Shown piece after piece: positions 49,141-59,281 of a DNA stretch of 64,000 nt (positions are counted from its first letter, which is position 1; each line of letters begins with the position of its first letter). The stretch comes from Erigeron canadensis (taxonomy: Eukaryota > Streptophyta > Magnoliopsida > Asterales > Asteraceae), in NCBI RefSeq assembly GCF_010389155.1, contig NC_057768.1:10600501-10664500 (forward strand), in the 5' to 3' direction. Under the pieces are notes generated by a model. It made no database searches and was not told the DNA's origin. It saw only the letters and a list, made by a program, of their open reading frames with translations. Position numbers and translations under genes: made by a program.

Positions 49141-49845
49141 CAACCTAGCACCTACAACCTATCACACCTAAAACAATCAATTCATGTTCTTAAACACCAA
49201 AAGCACTTCTTAACTTCATTATCGTCCGATTAATCACATTCGAGGCTACTTATTAACATCAAAACTAGTTCATGAATCGATCTAAAACAACGTACATGAT
49301 GCAAACCCTAATTAGGTACACAAAGACATGTTCTATCTTGATTATTAAAGTACGAGTCCTATGAACAACTAAATCGAGTTCTTAAAGTTAAAGTTCATTA
49401 TCTAAAGACATGTTCAACTCTTTATCATGGTAATCCCTTGTGTGTAAGTTCTAAGACGTTCATATCGAGTCCAGTTCGAGTACTTAAAGTTCATTTAAAC
49501 ACTTTTCGAGTCAAAACGTCTAAAGATCTTCAAAGGACCAAATCATCAGTTCATCAAGAACAACTCAGTGAATAATTAATCACAAGAACTAATACATATG
49601 TTTATTTATGATCGATGACTTGTGATTAGGCTTACATCAAGACATAGTTGGATTCAAATAGATATATCTTACTTATATTTGTGCTCATTCTCTGTGCTTG
49701 TAAACAACGCTTGTACCGGATCACTGTGAGTCTTCGTAGCCCCTTTTTCTTTACTTATGTTTTGGGGTGAAAGGAATACTACACATGCTTTTATAGGCCG
49801 TAACTGCTTTTATTACTCTATGGCTGTTTGACTACTTTGTGAGAT

Positions 49846-50060
49846 ATTAGCCGGTCATACTGATGACTGTGAGTGCTCGATTGATACATATTAGCCGGTC
49901 ATATTGATGACTGTGAGAGCTCGCTTGATACATACTAGCCGGTCATGTTGATGACTGTGAGTGCTCGATTGATATACTTGCCGGTCATGTTGATGACTGT
50001 GTGTGCACGATTAATATATGCTAGCCTGGTACCGTAAGTGCACGTTTATACTCAAACACA
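49846..50060 (+). repeat. ~44-bp tandem repeat, about five copies
   Basis: ATTAGCCGGTCATAYTGATG starts units at 49,846, 49,890, 49,934 and 49,976, plus a broken fifth. Homologous to the seven-copy 43-bp array of solo LTR A but less uniform. Confidence 0.85.
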
Positions 50061-50518
50061 TATTTATGTGCAAAGTTGGTCTCTAGCCACATTATACTAC
50101 TTATTTCTCAACATTCTATCGACCGCATTACAACTTGTTTATGTACTCAAACCTACGAACTCACCAACCTTTATGTTGACACGTTTAAGTATTCCTTTCA
50201 GGTAATCAAGCGAATCGTGGCTAGGATTGGTAGTATGGGACTTTTAGCAGACTGCAGGCTAGGTTTTGAAGTTTGCATGCTCTTGTTTATGCTTGATGGC
50301 AATATGCCTAACCTTTTCCCCTTCGTGGGAACTTATCTCATCTCTATTTGAATGCTTGTTTTAACTTGTGTGTGATAACCTACTATTATGCTTGTTTGGT
50401 TATGAAATTGACTATTTATGCTTAATGTATGCACTCATTTAGTATTCCTATGTAACATCCATGTGCGCGTGTGCTTTATGTTACATCCCGAGTTTTCCGC
50501 CGCTGTCGGGGTGTTACA

Positions 50519-51509
50519 AAAGCTATACAAAATCAAATTTGATTTTATGCATACATTTAGACAAAACAAATTTGGCTCATACCAAGAAACCTACACAAGA
50601 TCAAAATTGATTTTACGCATACGGTTTCAAAAACCTATACAAAATGAAATTTGATTTTTTGCAAACATTGAGACAAAACAAATGAGTTTCATATCACTAA
50701 ACCCATTCAAAATCAAAATTGATTTTAGGCATATAATGTGAATAAGCTATACAAAATCAAGTTTGATTTTATGCAAACTTTTAGACCAAACATATTTAGT
50801 CCATAGCAAGAAACGTACACACAATTAAAATTGATTTTACGCATACGGTTTCAAAAACCTATACAAAATCAAATTTGATTTTGTGCACACATTGAGACAA
50901 AACAAATGAGTTCCATATCACTAACCTATTCAAAATCAAAATTGATTTTACGCATACAGTGTAAAAAGCTATACAAAATCAAATTTGATTTTATGCATAC
51001 ATTTAGACAAAACAAATTTAGCTCATACCAAGAAACCAACACAAAATCAAATTTGATTTTACGCATAGGGTTTCAAAAACGTATACAAAATCAAATTTGA
51101 CGTTGTGCACACATTGAGGCAAAACAAATGAGTTCCATATCACTAAACCCATTCAAAATCAAAATTGATTTTATGCATATAGTGTCAAAAAGCTATACAA
51201 TATCAAATTTGATATTATGCAAACATTTAGACAAAACATATTTAGTCTATAGCAAGAAACCTACATAAAATTAAAATTGATTTTATGCATACGGTTTCAA
51301 AAACCTATACAAAATTAAATTTGAATTTGTGCACACATTGAGACAAAACAAATCAAAATCAAAATTGATTTTACGCATACAGTGTAAAAAGCTATCCAAA
51401 ATTAAGTTTGATTTTATGCATACATTTAAACAAAACAAATTTAGCTCATACCAAAAAACCTACACAAAACCAAAATTGATTTTACGCATACGGTTTCAAA
51501 AACCTATAC
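50519..51509. repeat. AATCAAATTTGATT array, right part (222-bp higher-order unit)
   Basis: Four subunit types alternate: ATGCATACATTTAGAC, ACGCATACGGTTTC, GTGCAYACATTGAGAC and AGGCATACAGTGTAAA, each after a palindromic core AATCAAAWTTGATTTT. Together they make a ~222-bp unit (type 1 at about 50,523, 50,749, 50,969, 51,193 and 51,391), apparently a doubled ~110-bp dimer. Open frames across it reflect the repeat only. Confidence 0.88.
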
Positions 51510-52835
51510 TGATGTGCAAAAATCGAGTTAAATTAAAATACTAGAAATATTCCGAATCAAATACCACACACAATCGGGCAGTGGACCCGTCCGTATGCAA
51601 TATAGACTAAAGTAAGTCCAGGTTCGTTCCACAGAGACTACAAAGATCTAGCGAGTTTTAAGTAGCTAAAAAGAGTTTGGTTTTTAAAGACACCATGTCA
51701 TCTTGATTTTTGTGTTGAAAAGTTAGTTGATTGAAAGAGTTAGAAATTCCGAAGAATTTATCGAAAAGAGAATTGTCGTATATCAAATAGAATTAAAAGA
51801 TCACCCACTTCTACTCCATGACACACATTATTTAGGTTGCATCTATATTAAAACCAATTCAACTTGTTGATTTTATAACGAGGTAGAACAAAGAACTCAC
51901 TAGTTGCATACCTAGCTTATTACCCTATCCGACCCATTAACCAATCATTTGACCCCTAAGTTCCGGTGACCACCTTCCCTATCAAGACCTACTAGATTGA
52001 CGAATTTGTATTGTTATTGTAAACAATCTTGTCTATCGATTTTACCAAACCGTTAACACTTTGAATTCTATTATCTATTGCCGTTTATTATCTTGTTACC
52101 ACAAGTTAACACCTATCATTTGTACCCAATCGACTTGAACAATGTACTCCTAAACTTAGATACCTCTAAATCATTCATACATTATCAACAAAACAGTAGA
52201 TAAGAGCACAAGAACTCAAAACATTAAGATTACGACAAAACGTTTAACAATCAACTTGGATTCAAAAGATTATGCAACCATTATTCAATGTGTCACTTCA
52301 TCTCAGTGGATGATGAAGTTATTTAGCTAGATATAATCATAAATAAGTCACAAATAGTAAAGAAAGAGTAAACATCTTGTACCAACGTGCGGAAGAGAAT
52401 GAAAAGCTAAGAAAATCGATGTTTGAATGCCTTGAAACTCACGAGCAACTCTTAGATCCTGGTGGATGAAAAAGTTGCTGAATATTGCCTCAAAGAACCC
52501 TAAATCGACTGGAAGTGAATGTGTCTCGATTAGGAGGGCTTTGGTCTTGTATTTATAGTGAAAACCAAAAACATTTTCAGCCGACCTAGTTTATACGTCG
52601 CACAAAAGGGCTGTGCGCCGCACAAATCAAACTTTTCTTATTTTAGGCCCCCGATATGCGCCGCATGAACCTCCTGTGCACCGCACAGGGACTTTTGCCA
52701 AATTCCCTGATCAAAATTCCTTGTTTTTGTGCGCCGCAAATAGCTCCAGAACTCACGAAACTTGTATTTTTCAACTCGTCCTCACTCGTGCTCGTCTAAG
52801 AACCATCCTAATTGTTGATGCACGTTGATGTGACA
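51510..52835 (-). mobile_element. Gypsy-type LTR, minus strand
   Basis: On the minus strand it starts TGTCACATCAACG and ends TTTTTGCACATCA (TG...CA). It has a GCGCCGC-word block, a CTATAAATACAAG TATA region (~52,550), a CCCTAAA leader, a long body and a 3' end with CTGTGGAACGAACC resembling gypsy LTR ends. Flanks (TATAC, ACAGC) are not a duplication, so it is not a clean solo LTR. Confidence 0.55.
52595..52750. repeat. GTGCGCCGCAC word cluster in LTR
   Basis: Four copies of the 11-bp palindrome GTGCG-C-CGCAC or close variants in ~150 bp, just upstream (minus-strand sense) of the TATA region. The core GCGCCGC is the same as in the gypsy-type fragments at 7.5 and 44.3 kb, but the outer bases differ. 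Confidence 0.8.
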
Positions 52836-53018
52836 ACAGCAACTTAGATTTGATATGTCGTTTAGATTAAGACATTATGTTATTTTATGTCGTATCTATA
52901 TATGTAATTGATAGATTATGGACTTTATGTTTTGGTAATGATCGATTACATGTTTTGATGTTATATATATGTTATGTATGATGTTTGTTGTGTGTTATGC
53001 AAGTACAAACATAATATG
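52836..53018. other. Short spacer before copia element 2
   Basis: AT-rich, with several TATGTTTTG/TTATGT repeats. No gene. Confidence 0.4.
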
Positions 53019-53451
53019 TGTTAGGATTCCTTGTTGATGAAACACTAAGGAATATAACTAAGTCTTATATCTAACGAAGATAAGGTATATCTTCGTTAGA
53101 GGCAAACGAAGATAAACTTCGTTTGGTACAAACGAAGATTAACTTCGTTACATGGGCTGGGCAACTAAGTTCGTAAGAACAAAGCCCAGCAAGCCCAGTT
53201 CGATCTGAAACATATATATAGGAATGAATACCCTAAATTGAGGTATCATATTCGACATACACGTACTCCAGACCACTAAGTTCGTTCTATAGCTTATAGA
53301 AACGAATATAGTATCATACGGCTGATTATTTACTTGATAATTAGCGATATACACGTTAACTAATCAAACTAGTTATCTCGTGAGGATTCCGCACTCACGA
53401 CATAACAATAGACGATCTCGAGAGCGATCTGTAGCTATCGAGGGACTCACA
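53019..53451 (+). repeat. 5' LTR of copia element 2
   Basis: TGTTAGGATTCC to GGGACTCACA, ending two bases before the PBS. Three perfect palindromic AACGAAG/CTTCGTT pairs (53,072-53,149), GGGCTGGGC and AAGCCCAG site II-like motifs and a TATATATAGG box (~53,214) make a compact U3. The LTR start (53,019) is inferred from TG and from similarity to TGTTAG of element 1; no second LTR is available to confirm. Confidence 0.7.
53072..53149. promoter_or_regulatory. Three palindromic CGAAG-N5-CTTCG pairs in U3
   Basis: Arms TAACGAAGATA/TATCTTCGTTA (53,072-53,098), CAAACGAAG/CTTCGTTTG (53,103-53,125) and AACGAAG/CTTCGTT (53,131-53,149), all perfect and all with a 5-nt spacer (AGGTA, ATAAA, ATTAA). Centres are 29 and 26 bp apart. 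This geometry suits a dimeric binding site or DNA/RNA hairpins; function is inferred. Confidence 0.75.
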
Positions 53452-53453
53452 AG

Positions 53454-53466
53454 TGGTATCAGAGCC
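53454..53466 (+). other. Primer binding site (initiator tRNA-Met)
   Basis: TGGTATCAGAGCC, complementary to the 3' end of plant initiator tRNA-Met, the usual copia primer. It lies two bases after the LTR end. Confidence 0.92.
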
Positions 53467-53509
53467 AATCGATATCTTATCGAAGGTTCGAGATCGTTTG
53501 TTTGATTGT

Positions 53510-53799
53510 TTTCTCTCAAAACAACCTCCCGATACTCTAACTGTCGCTAAGTTCGTTTTCTCAAACGAATTTAGCGAACGAACTTAATCACATCTTCGTT
53601 TCAATCTCTTCAAACGTATTTAGCCTTATTTTCGTTAAGTTCCTTCAAACGAATTTAAAGTTATCTTCGTTCATTCTCACTTTACGAATTTAGCTTTATC
53701 TTCGTTTCTTTCCTCAAACGAAGTTAGACCTATCTTCGTTTCTTTCCTTCAAACGAACTTAATCCTATTTTCGTTAAGTTGCAGAAAACGAATTTACCA
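53510..53799. repeat. AACGAATTTA/TTCGTT word array in the gag leader
   Basis: About a dozen words (AACGAAYTTA in one orientation, TATCTTCGTT in the other) alternate every 15-25 bp from just after the PBS to the gag ATG. The alternation gives inverted pairs such as CGAATTTAAAGTTATCTTCG. Same word as in the LTR and internal promoter. Confidence 0.85.
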
Positions 53800-56700
53800 A
53801 TGGCTTCCTCGTCAACCAACATTGCTGTTGCACAATACCTAAATTCTCTTGTCTATCATGATCATCTCGTTGGACGTACTAATTCTCCACAAAAGTTAGT
53901 TTCATTGGCTGACTTCTGGGCGTGGAGAGGCCGATTTGAAGATTATATTCAACGAGAAGATTTGAACATGTGGATTATGATCACTGAAGGATATGAATGG
54001 CCAACTCTTACTGTAAACGGTGTTACAACTAATTACAAGGTAGGAGAGTTAAAAGGAGAAGAAAAATCTTTGTATGCTGTTGAAGTTAAGGCTCTTTCTA
54101 CTCTTCGGATGTGCATTCCTCAAGAATTAGTGCACCTGTTTCCTAAACAAGAGTACAAGACTTCAAAGCAATGGTTCGATGCTATTGAAGCTCACTGTGA
54201 AGGTGATCCATTATTGAAGCAAAATAGAATTAAGATGCTTAAGAAACAATTTGATTGCTTTAATGCTACCAAGAACGAACTAGTTGAGGATCTTATCTTG
54301 AGATTTCAACATCTTCTTGCTGAGTTAGCCTATTTTGATCTTAAGTATACTCCTACTGAGATAGTGGATAAATTCTTGGATGGTTTGCCGAAAGCTTATA
54401 AAGAGTTTCGTCATGGATTGCAAGAAAGAGCTGATTATGCATCTCTTCGTATCGATGGTGTTATATCCACGTTAAGAAACAGAGAAATGAAGGATAAGGC
54501 AAAGGATCTTCAAGACAACTTCACACAAGATCCATCTCTTTATCATGCCACTATGAAAAATCCTACAGTTGATGTTAATGCATTCTTTTCTGGGGTTGGA
54601 GATGATTCTGCTGGTTTCATGGCTTCTGATGCTGGTTACAAGGCTCGAAAGACTAATGAGAATGCAAAGCCAGGAAATATGACGTTTGGTAACATTTCAT
54701 CTACTTCTGCTGGTTACAAATCTATGCCCATGGATATGAAATCTGCTGAGGGAAGGATGAATGTATTTGCCGCAATGTGTGCTGCACATGAAGCTTTTGT
54801 TGCAAGAAGGATTACAGATCCAGCACTCATTGATGAAGATTATGACCAAATAGATCCAGATGATGTCGAAGAAATGGATCTGAAATGGAATTTGGCGATG
54901 ATCACCAGGAGAGTGCAACGGTTTATGCAACGAACAGGTAGACAGCTTATTGGGGGTACTCAGGGCTTTGACAAGTCAAAGGTTAAGTGCTATAATTGTG
55001 ATGGCTTTGGACACTTTGCCAAAGAATGTCAACGACCAAAGAGAGATGTCAATATTACCCCTACCCGTCACGATAGAGGTGGTAATCGTCCTTTTAATCC
55101 GAATGCAAGTAGAGCTCTCTTGTTGACTGATGATACTACTGGAAATGGCAATGAAAAGGCTATCGTAGCTGCTCAACCTGATGGTTCTTATGTCTGGAAT
55201 CTTCCACAGGATGAGACCAATAATGCTTATTTAGCCGAAATTGTTGATGATATGGCTCAGATAGTAGATTCTGTTGAGGATTTCTTGGACACCACAGCTT
55301 ACCACAATGATGAGCATTTGTATGAAAATGTTCAAAGCTCGAACTTGGAATCTTCTGCTCAGGTATATGACACTGATTCTGAGTCTGATGAAGAGGTTGA
55401 GGTTGATGATACGAAAGATTCTGGAGAGATGCACGCTGCTGAGAACAAAGACGATTCTGCTACTGAAAAGGTTGAAAAGACAATTGAAGAGCAGATGAAG
55501 GAATATGAAATTCCAGCAGGCATGAGTGTGGATGACTTTGTCGCTTACATGGTAGACTGCAAAGAAGCAGATCAACAGGTATCTTACTCTCTACATACTA
55601 TTGTTCATGTTTGCAAATTTGTTAATCGAATGTTTGATGAAATTGAACAAAAGAATGAACTAATTAAGCATTTAGAATCTGTTGTTAATGCTGCTCATGA
55701 AGAAAGAGATAAGTTGATTAAAAAAGATTTAACTGTCACTGATAGAGAAAAATTTTTAAAGGATAGGATTAAATCTTTAGAGTCTGACATTAGTGCTATG
55801 AAAGACAAAGTTAAACATGCTGTGACTGTAGAAAGAGTAGGTGGTGAAGCTTATGCATTGTTAGCTAAAAAGTGTGCTACAATTGAGAAAGAACTGGCTG
55901 ATGCTAGAATAGAAATAGTGGAATTACAAGCTAAAGTTGATTCTGCTAGACATGATGAGCTTTTAATGCATATGAAAAAATTTGAGGATTCTCCATCTAA
56001 GAGTTCTGACACTGCTAAGGTTTCTTACAGTAGCATGCCTCCTCCTTTCAACAATAACTATACTCCTGTAGAACCCAATATTCCTGAAGTCCTACTTCAA
56101 CCTAGTGTTGATGTGGGTAAATCGAAAGACTCGACTCCTAAGCCTAATTTGACTGAGGAGACGGCAGAGTCTAAAGGAGTTTCTTCTCAACCTACCAAGG
56201 AAGAGAAATTGAAAGGTGTCGTCCTAGATTCGTCCACTTCTTATGGTCAGAAAGACAGTATTACTCACTTTACACTTCGTAAGAGTAGTAGGGTCTACAC
56301 TGAGTTAGAATTTCCGTTATCATCTATTGACCCTAAGAGGATTGATAAAGTCTGGGATGTTGATATTAAGGATATGAAGCGATTAAGTCAGTTGCGTCAA
56401 ACTCCTTTACCTAAGCAGTCTAGGGATAGCCAATCTGAAGATGAATTAGTTGTTAATGTTGAAGCAACTAAGGTTTTGAAGCATATCTTAATGCCTGCAC
56501 GTAAGAAATCCCCAAGTAAGTCTAGGATATCACCGACCAAACGAGACCATGAGGATTCTAGAAAAACAAGTAAGTCAGTGGACAATAGTGAATCTGTAAG
56601 TACCAATTATAAGGTGAATACAAAGAAAAAGAGTAAGGTCCTCTCTTGCTTTGCTTGTCATGAAAAAGGTCATGTTTACAGTGTATGTCCTAATCAACCT

Positions 56701-57141
56701 CGGAGATCGAGTTCTCATTCAAAGGTTTCCACCTCGGAAGGAAAAAGGGGGTTGGGTAATGATAAACAGGTTTATGAGACTAAAGTTCAATCTTCTACAA
56801 AACCGTTTACTATACCTCATCGACGTGAATCTCCACCAAAAGGTTCATCCCCTAAGGAACAAAGATTCACTACCTCCAGTGGGAGTTCGAGTCGGTCACA
56901 AACACCTCCAAGTCGTAATTCATTTTATGACCAAATTCACTCAAGTGTTAGACCTTCTTTTGGCCCTCATTCCCCAAGACCTTCTCCGACGAAAGGTCAG
57001 AAGTCTTCTCCAGTGAGAAGACAAGTTGAGAATCAAGTCACACCCACGGCTTCTAGCAATGGATATTGGACTAAACTGATTCTCAAGGATGAGAAGGGAC
57101 GACCCAAACCTATGAAGGTTTGGGTCCCCAATGAAAACTAA
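53800..57141 (+). CDS. gag: Copia gag polyprotein
   Basis: 1,113 codons from ATG 53,800 (MASSSTNIAVAQ) to TAA 57,139-57,141, uninterrupted. The N-terminal ~250 residues form the copia capsid (UBN2-type) region (LADFWAWRGRFEDYI, EEKSLYAVEVKALSTLR, ALKNRE-like end). A CCHC zinc knuckle CYNCDGFGHFAKEC is at ~397 and a second, CFACHEKGHVYSVC, at ~950. Between them lie an acidic stretch (~490-590) and a coiled coil (~600-770), and a Ser/Pro/Lys-rich tail follows. The capsid packages element RNA in the cytoplasm and the knuckles bind nucleic acid. At 1,113 aa it is long for copia, as is usual in SIRE elements. The ORF is open, unlike pol. The upstream TTGCAG at 53,779 is only a possible splice site. 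Confidence 0.9.
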   Translation: MASSSTNIAVAQYLNSLVYHDHLVGRTNSPQKLVSLADFWAWRGRFEDYIQREDLNMWIMITEGYEWPTLTVNGVTTNYKVGELKGEEKSLYAVEVKALSTLRMCIPQELVHLFPKQEYKTSKQWFDAIEAHCEGDPLLKQNRIKMLKKQFDCFNATKNELVEDLILRFQHLLAELAYFDLKYTPTEIVDKFLDGLPKAYKEFRHGLQERADYASLRIDGVISTLRNREMKDKAKDLQDNFTQDPSLYHATMKNPTVDVNAFFSGVGDDSAGFMASDAGYKARKTNENAKPGNMTFGNISSTSAGYKSMPMDMKSAEGRMNVFAAMCAAHEAFVARRITDPALIDEDYDQIDPDDVEEMDLKWNLAMITRRVQRFMQRTGRQLIGGTQGFDKSKVKCYNCDGFGHFAKECQRPKRDVNITPTRHDRGGNRPFNPNASRALLLTDDTTGNGNEKAIVAAQPDGSYVWNLPQDETNNAYLAEIVDDMAQIVDSVEDFLDTTAYHNDEHLYENVQSSNLESSAQVYDTDSESDEEVEVDDTKDSGEMHAAENKDDSATEKVEKTIEEQMKEYEIPAGMSVDDFVAYMVDCKEADQQVSYSLHTIVHVCKFVNRMFDEIEQKNELIKHLESVVNAAHEERDKLIKKDLTVTDREKFLKDRIKSLESDISAMKDKVKHAVTVERVGGEAYALLAKKCATIEKELADARIEIVELQAKVDSARHDELLMHMKKFEDSPSKSSDTAKVSYSSMPPPFNNNYTPVEPNIPEVLLQPSVDVGKSKDSTPKPNLTEETAESKGVSSQPTKEEKLKGVVLDSSTSYGQKDSITHFTLRKSSRVYTELEFPLSSIDPKRIDKVWDVDIKDMKRLSQLRQTPLPKQSRDSQSEDELVVNVEATKVLKHILMPARKKSPSKSRISPTKRDHEDSRKTSKSVDNSESVSTNYKVNTKKKSKVLSCFACHEKGHVYSVCPNQPRRSSSHSKVSTSEGKRGLGNDKQVYETKVQSSTKPFTIPHRRESPPKGSSPKEQRFTTSSGSSSRSQTPPSRNSFYDQIHSSVRPSFGPHSPRPSPTKGQKSSPVRRQVENQVTPTASSNGYWTKLILKDEKGRPKPMKVWVPNEN

Positions 57142-59281
57142 TATTTCTCATTTTATGTGCAGGGAGTTCCTAGGAAACCAATTCATTTGTGGTACCTTGA
57201 CAGTGGATGCTCCAGGCACATGACAGGGGACAAGAAGATCTTGTCCAATTATACTGGTATAAATGGGTCGTATGTTAGTTTTGCAGGATCCAAGGGCGGC
57301 AACATCACCGGTCAAGGAGATGTCGTCAATGGACAACTAACTCTAGAAAGAGTTAATTATGTGGAACAACTTACTTACAATCTAATGAGTGTCTCACAGA
57401 TCTGTGATAAGGGCAACAATGTTCATTTCACAGAAAAGGAGGCATACATCTACCTGATTCTCCTTTCTATGATACTGATGACACGGAAGGTGAAAATCAG
57501 GAGGAGCCTAACACTCCAGATTATAAAACTCCAAAGAAACATGTGCAGACGAATTTGGGAGATGATCTTTCAGTCGATAAGGTTCCTCAAACTAGGGTCA
57601 ACAAGGATCATCCAGTCAAGCAAATCATTGGTGATGCTTCTACCTCTGTTCGCACGAGGAATCAATCTAAGAAACCGTCGTGTATGTTTGCTGAAGTTAA
57701 GGATACTGGGGCAATTACTTGGTACTTGTATTATTGCTTTATCTCTCAGGTTGAGCCTAAAAATGTTGGTATGGCTCTTAAGGAACCGTCATGGGTTGAG
57801 GCGATGCAAGAAGAATTGGCTCAGTTTCGAAAGCTTGAGGTATGGAAGTTAGTTGACTTACCTCCGGGTGAATCTCCTTTGACAACGCGTTGGGTTTTTC
57901 GTTGTAAACAAGATGACGGAGGTGTAGTCACTCGAAATAAGGCTCGATTGGTGGTTAGAGGATTTGAGCAACAAGAAGGCTTTGATTACGATGAGACATT
58001 TGCACCTGTAGCTAGACTTGAAGCTATTCGATTATTTCTGGCATATGCTAGTTATAAAGGTATTAAGGTGTATCAGCTTGATGTAAAGAGTGCCTTCTTG
58101 TATGGAGACATTAAAGAAGATGTGTATGTAGAACAACCTGCCGGGTTTGAGGATCCAGACTTTCCTAATAGAGTATATCGTCTCGATAAGGCTTTATATG
58201 GTTTGCATCAGGCTCCTCGATCGTGGTATGAAAAATTGTCAACTCATTTGAAGGAAAGTGGTTTTACCAGAGGTTCTATAGACAGCACGTTGTTTATTAA
58301 ATGGAAAGGGAAGGACTACTTGCTTGTACAGGTTTACGTCGATGACATCATTTTTGGTTCATCTGATGACAAAATGTGCGGGGAATTTGAACAGAGCATG
58401 AAGGCTAAGTTTGAGATGAGTGCTATGGGGGAATTAACCTTCTTCCTTGGACTACAGGTGGATCAACTGAAGGATGGCTTCTTTATACATCAGACTAAGT
58501 ATGTCAAAGATCTTCTTGCGAGGTTTCGAATGTCTGATGCTAAGGATGCTGTTACTCCCATTAAGACTAATCATGGGTTGTGTCCTGATAAGCCTAATGA
58601 TCCATCCGTCGATGCCACTCAATATCGAGCTATCATTGGATCCTTGATGTATTTGACAGCCTCACGTCCAGATATTACCTTTGCTGTTTCTTTGTGCGCT
58701 AGATATCAGGCTAATCCGAAAGAGTCTCACTTGAAAGCTGCAAAAAGAATTCTTCGTTATGTGAAAGCCAAGCCTCGTCTAGGTCTTTGGTATCCCATGT
58801 ATGGTTCTTTTGACTTCGTAGCTTATACTGATTCGGATTATGGTGGTGACAACTCGGATACGAAATCAACGTCAGGTGGATGTCAGCTTTTAGGGGGGAG
58901 AATTATATCGTGGCAGTGCAAAAAGCAGACATCTGTTGCACAGTCTTCCTGTGAAGCAGAGTACATTGCTGCTGGATATTGCTGTTCTCAGGTGCTTTGG
59001 ATACAGCAACAATTGCGCGATTATGGTATGAATATCTCCAATACTCCTATTTGTATTGATAATAAGTCTGCCATAGATATTACCAAGAATCCGTAAAACT
59101 TTAAAGTCACCAAGCACATAGATATAAAGTATCATTTCATACGTGACTGTTTTGAGAAAAAGCTTATTCATTTAGAAAAGGTTATTACTGATGATAATCT
59201 TGCTGATCTATACACTAAAGCTTTTGATGGACCTCATCTTGAGTTGTTATTTCAACTCAATGGTATGAAGAATGCCGAGTA
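57142..59281 (+). pseudogene. pol: Copia pol: protease, RT, RNase H; integrase deleted
   Basis: Same frame as gag after its single stop. Protease WYLDSGCSRHMTGD (Asp at 57,199) and the gag-pre-integrase region (NLMSVSQICDKG) run to ~57,452. There the sequence jumps, with a frame change, to the pre-RT linker (TDDTEGENQEEPNTPDYKTP). The HHCC finger and DDE core of integrase are absent. Reverse transcriptase is otherwise complete: EEPSWVEAMQEEL-like start (KEPSWVEAMQEELAQF), RLVVRGFEQ, QLDVKSAFLYGD, and catalytic YVDDIIFGS (~58,335). RNase H has YTDSDYGGD and SSCEAEYIAA. A stop at 59,094-59,096 cuts the C-terminus, and KHIDIKYHFIRD follows in frame to a final stop at 59,279-59,281. The copy cannot integrate unaided. 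Confidence 0.9.

Larger units (their letters stand above)
47782..50518 (+). mobile_element. Ty3/gypsy solo LTR B (TSD AAAGC)
   Basis: Begins TGTAACAACCGTC and ends GGGGTGTTACA, like solo LTR A. AAAGC flanks it on both sides (47,777-47,781; 50,519-50,523), and rejoining the flanks continues the tandem array in phase, so insertion and recombination are both visible. 2,737 bp, with a TATA box (TATAAATAG, ~48,037). It is longer than copy A mainly because the variable window carries ~870 bp (48,420-49,290) instead of ~280 bp. Confidence 0.93.

Noticed and set aside
50418..51544. Repeated small ORFs with FDFMHTFRQNKF-type peptides
   Set aside because: They are products of the 222-bp tandem array, with no start context and frames broken between copies.
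54697..55575. Minus-strand ORFs inside gag
   Set aside because: Antisense shadows of the gag reading frame.
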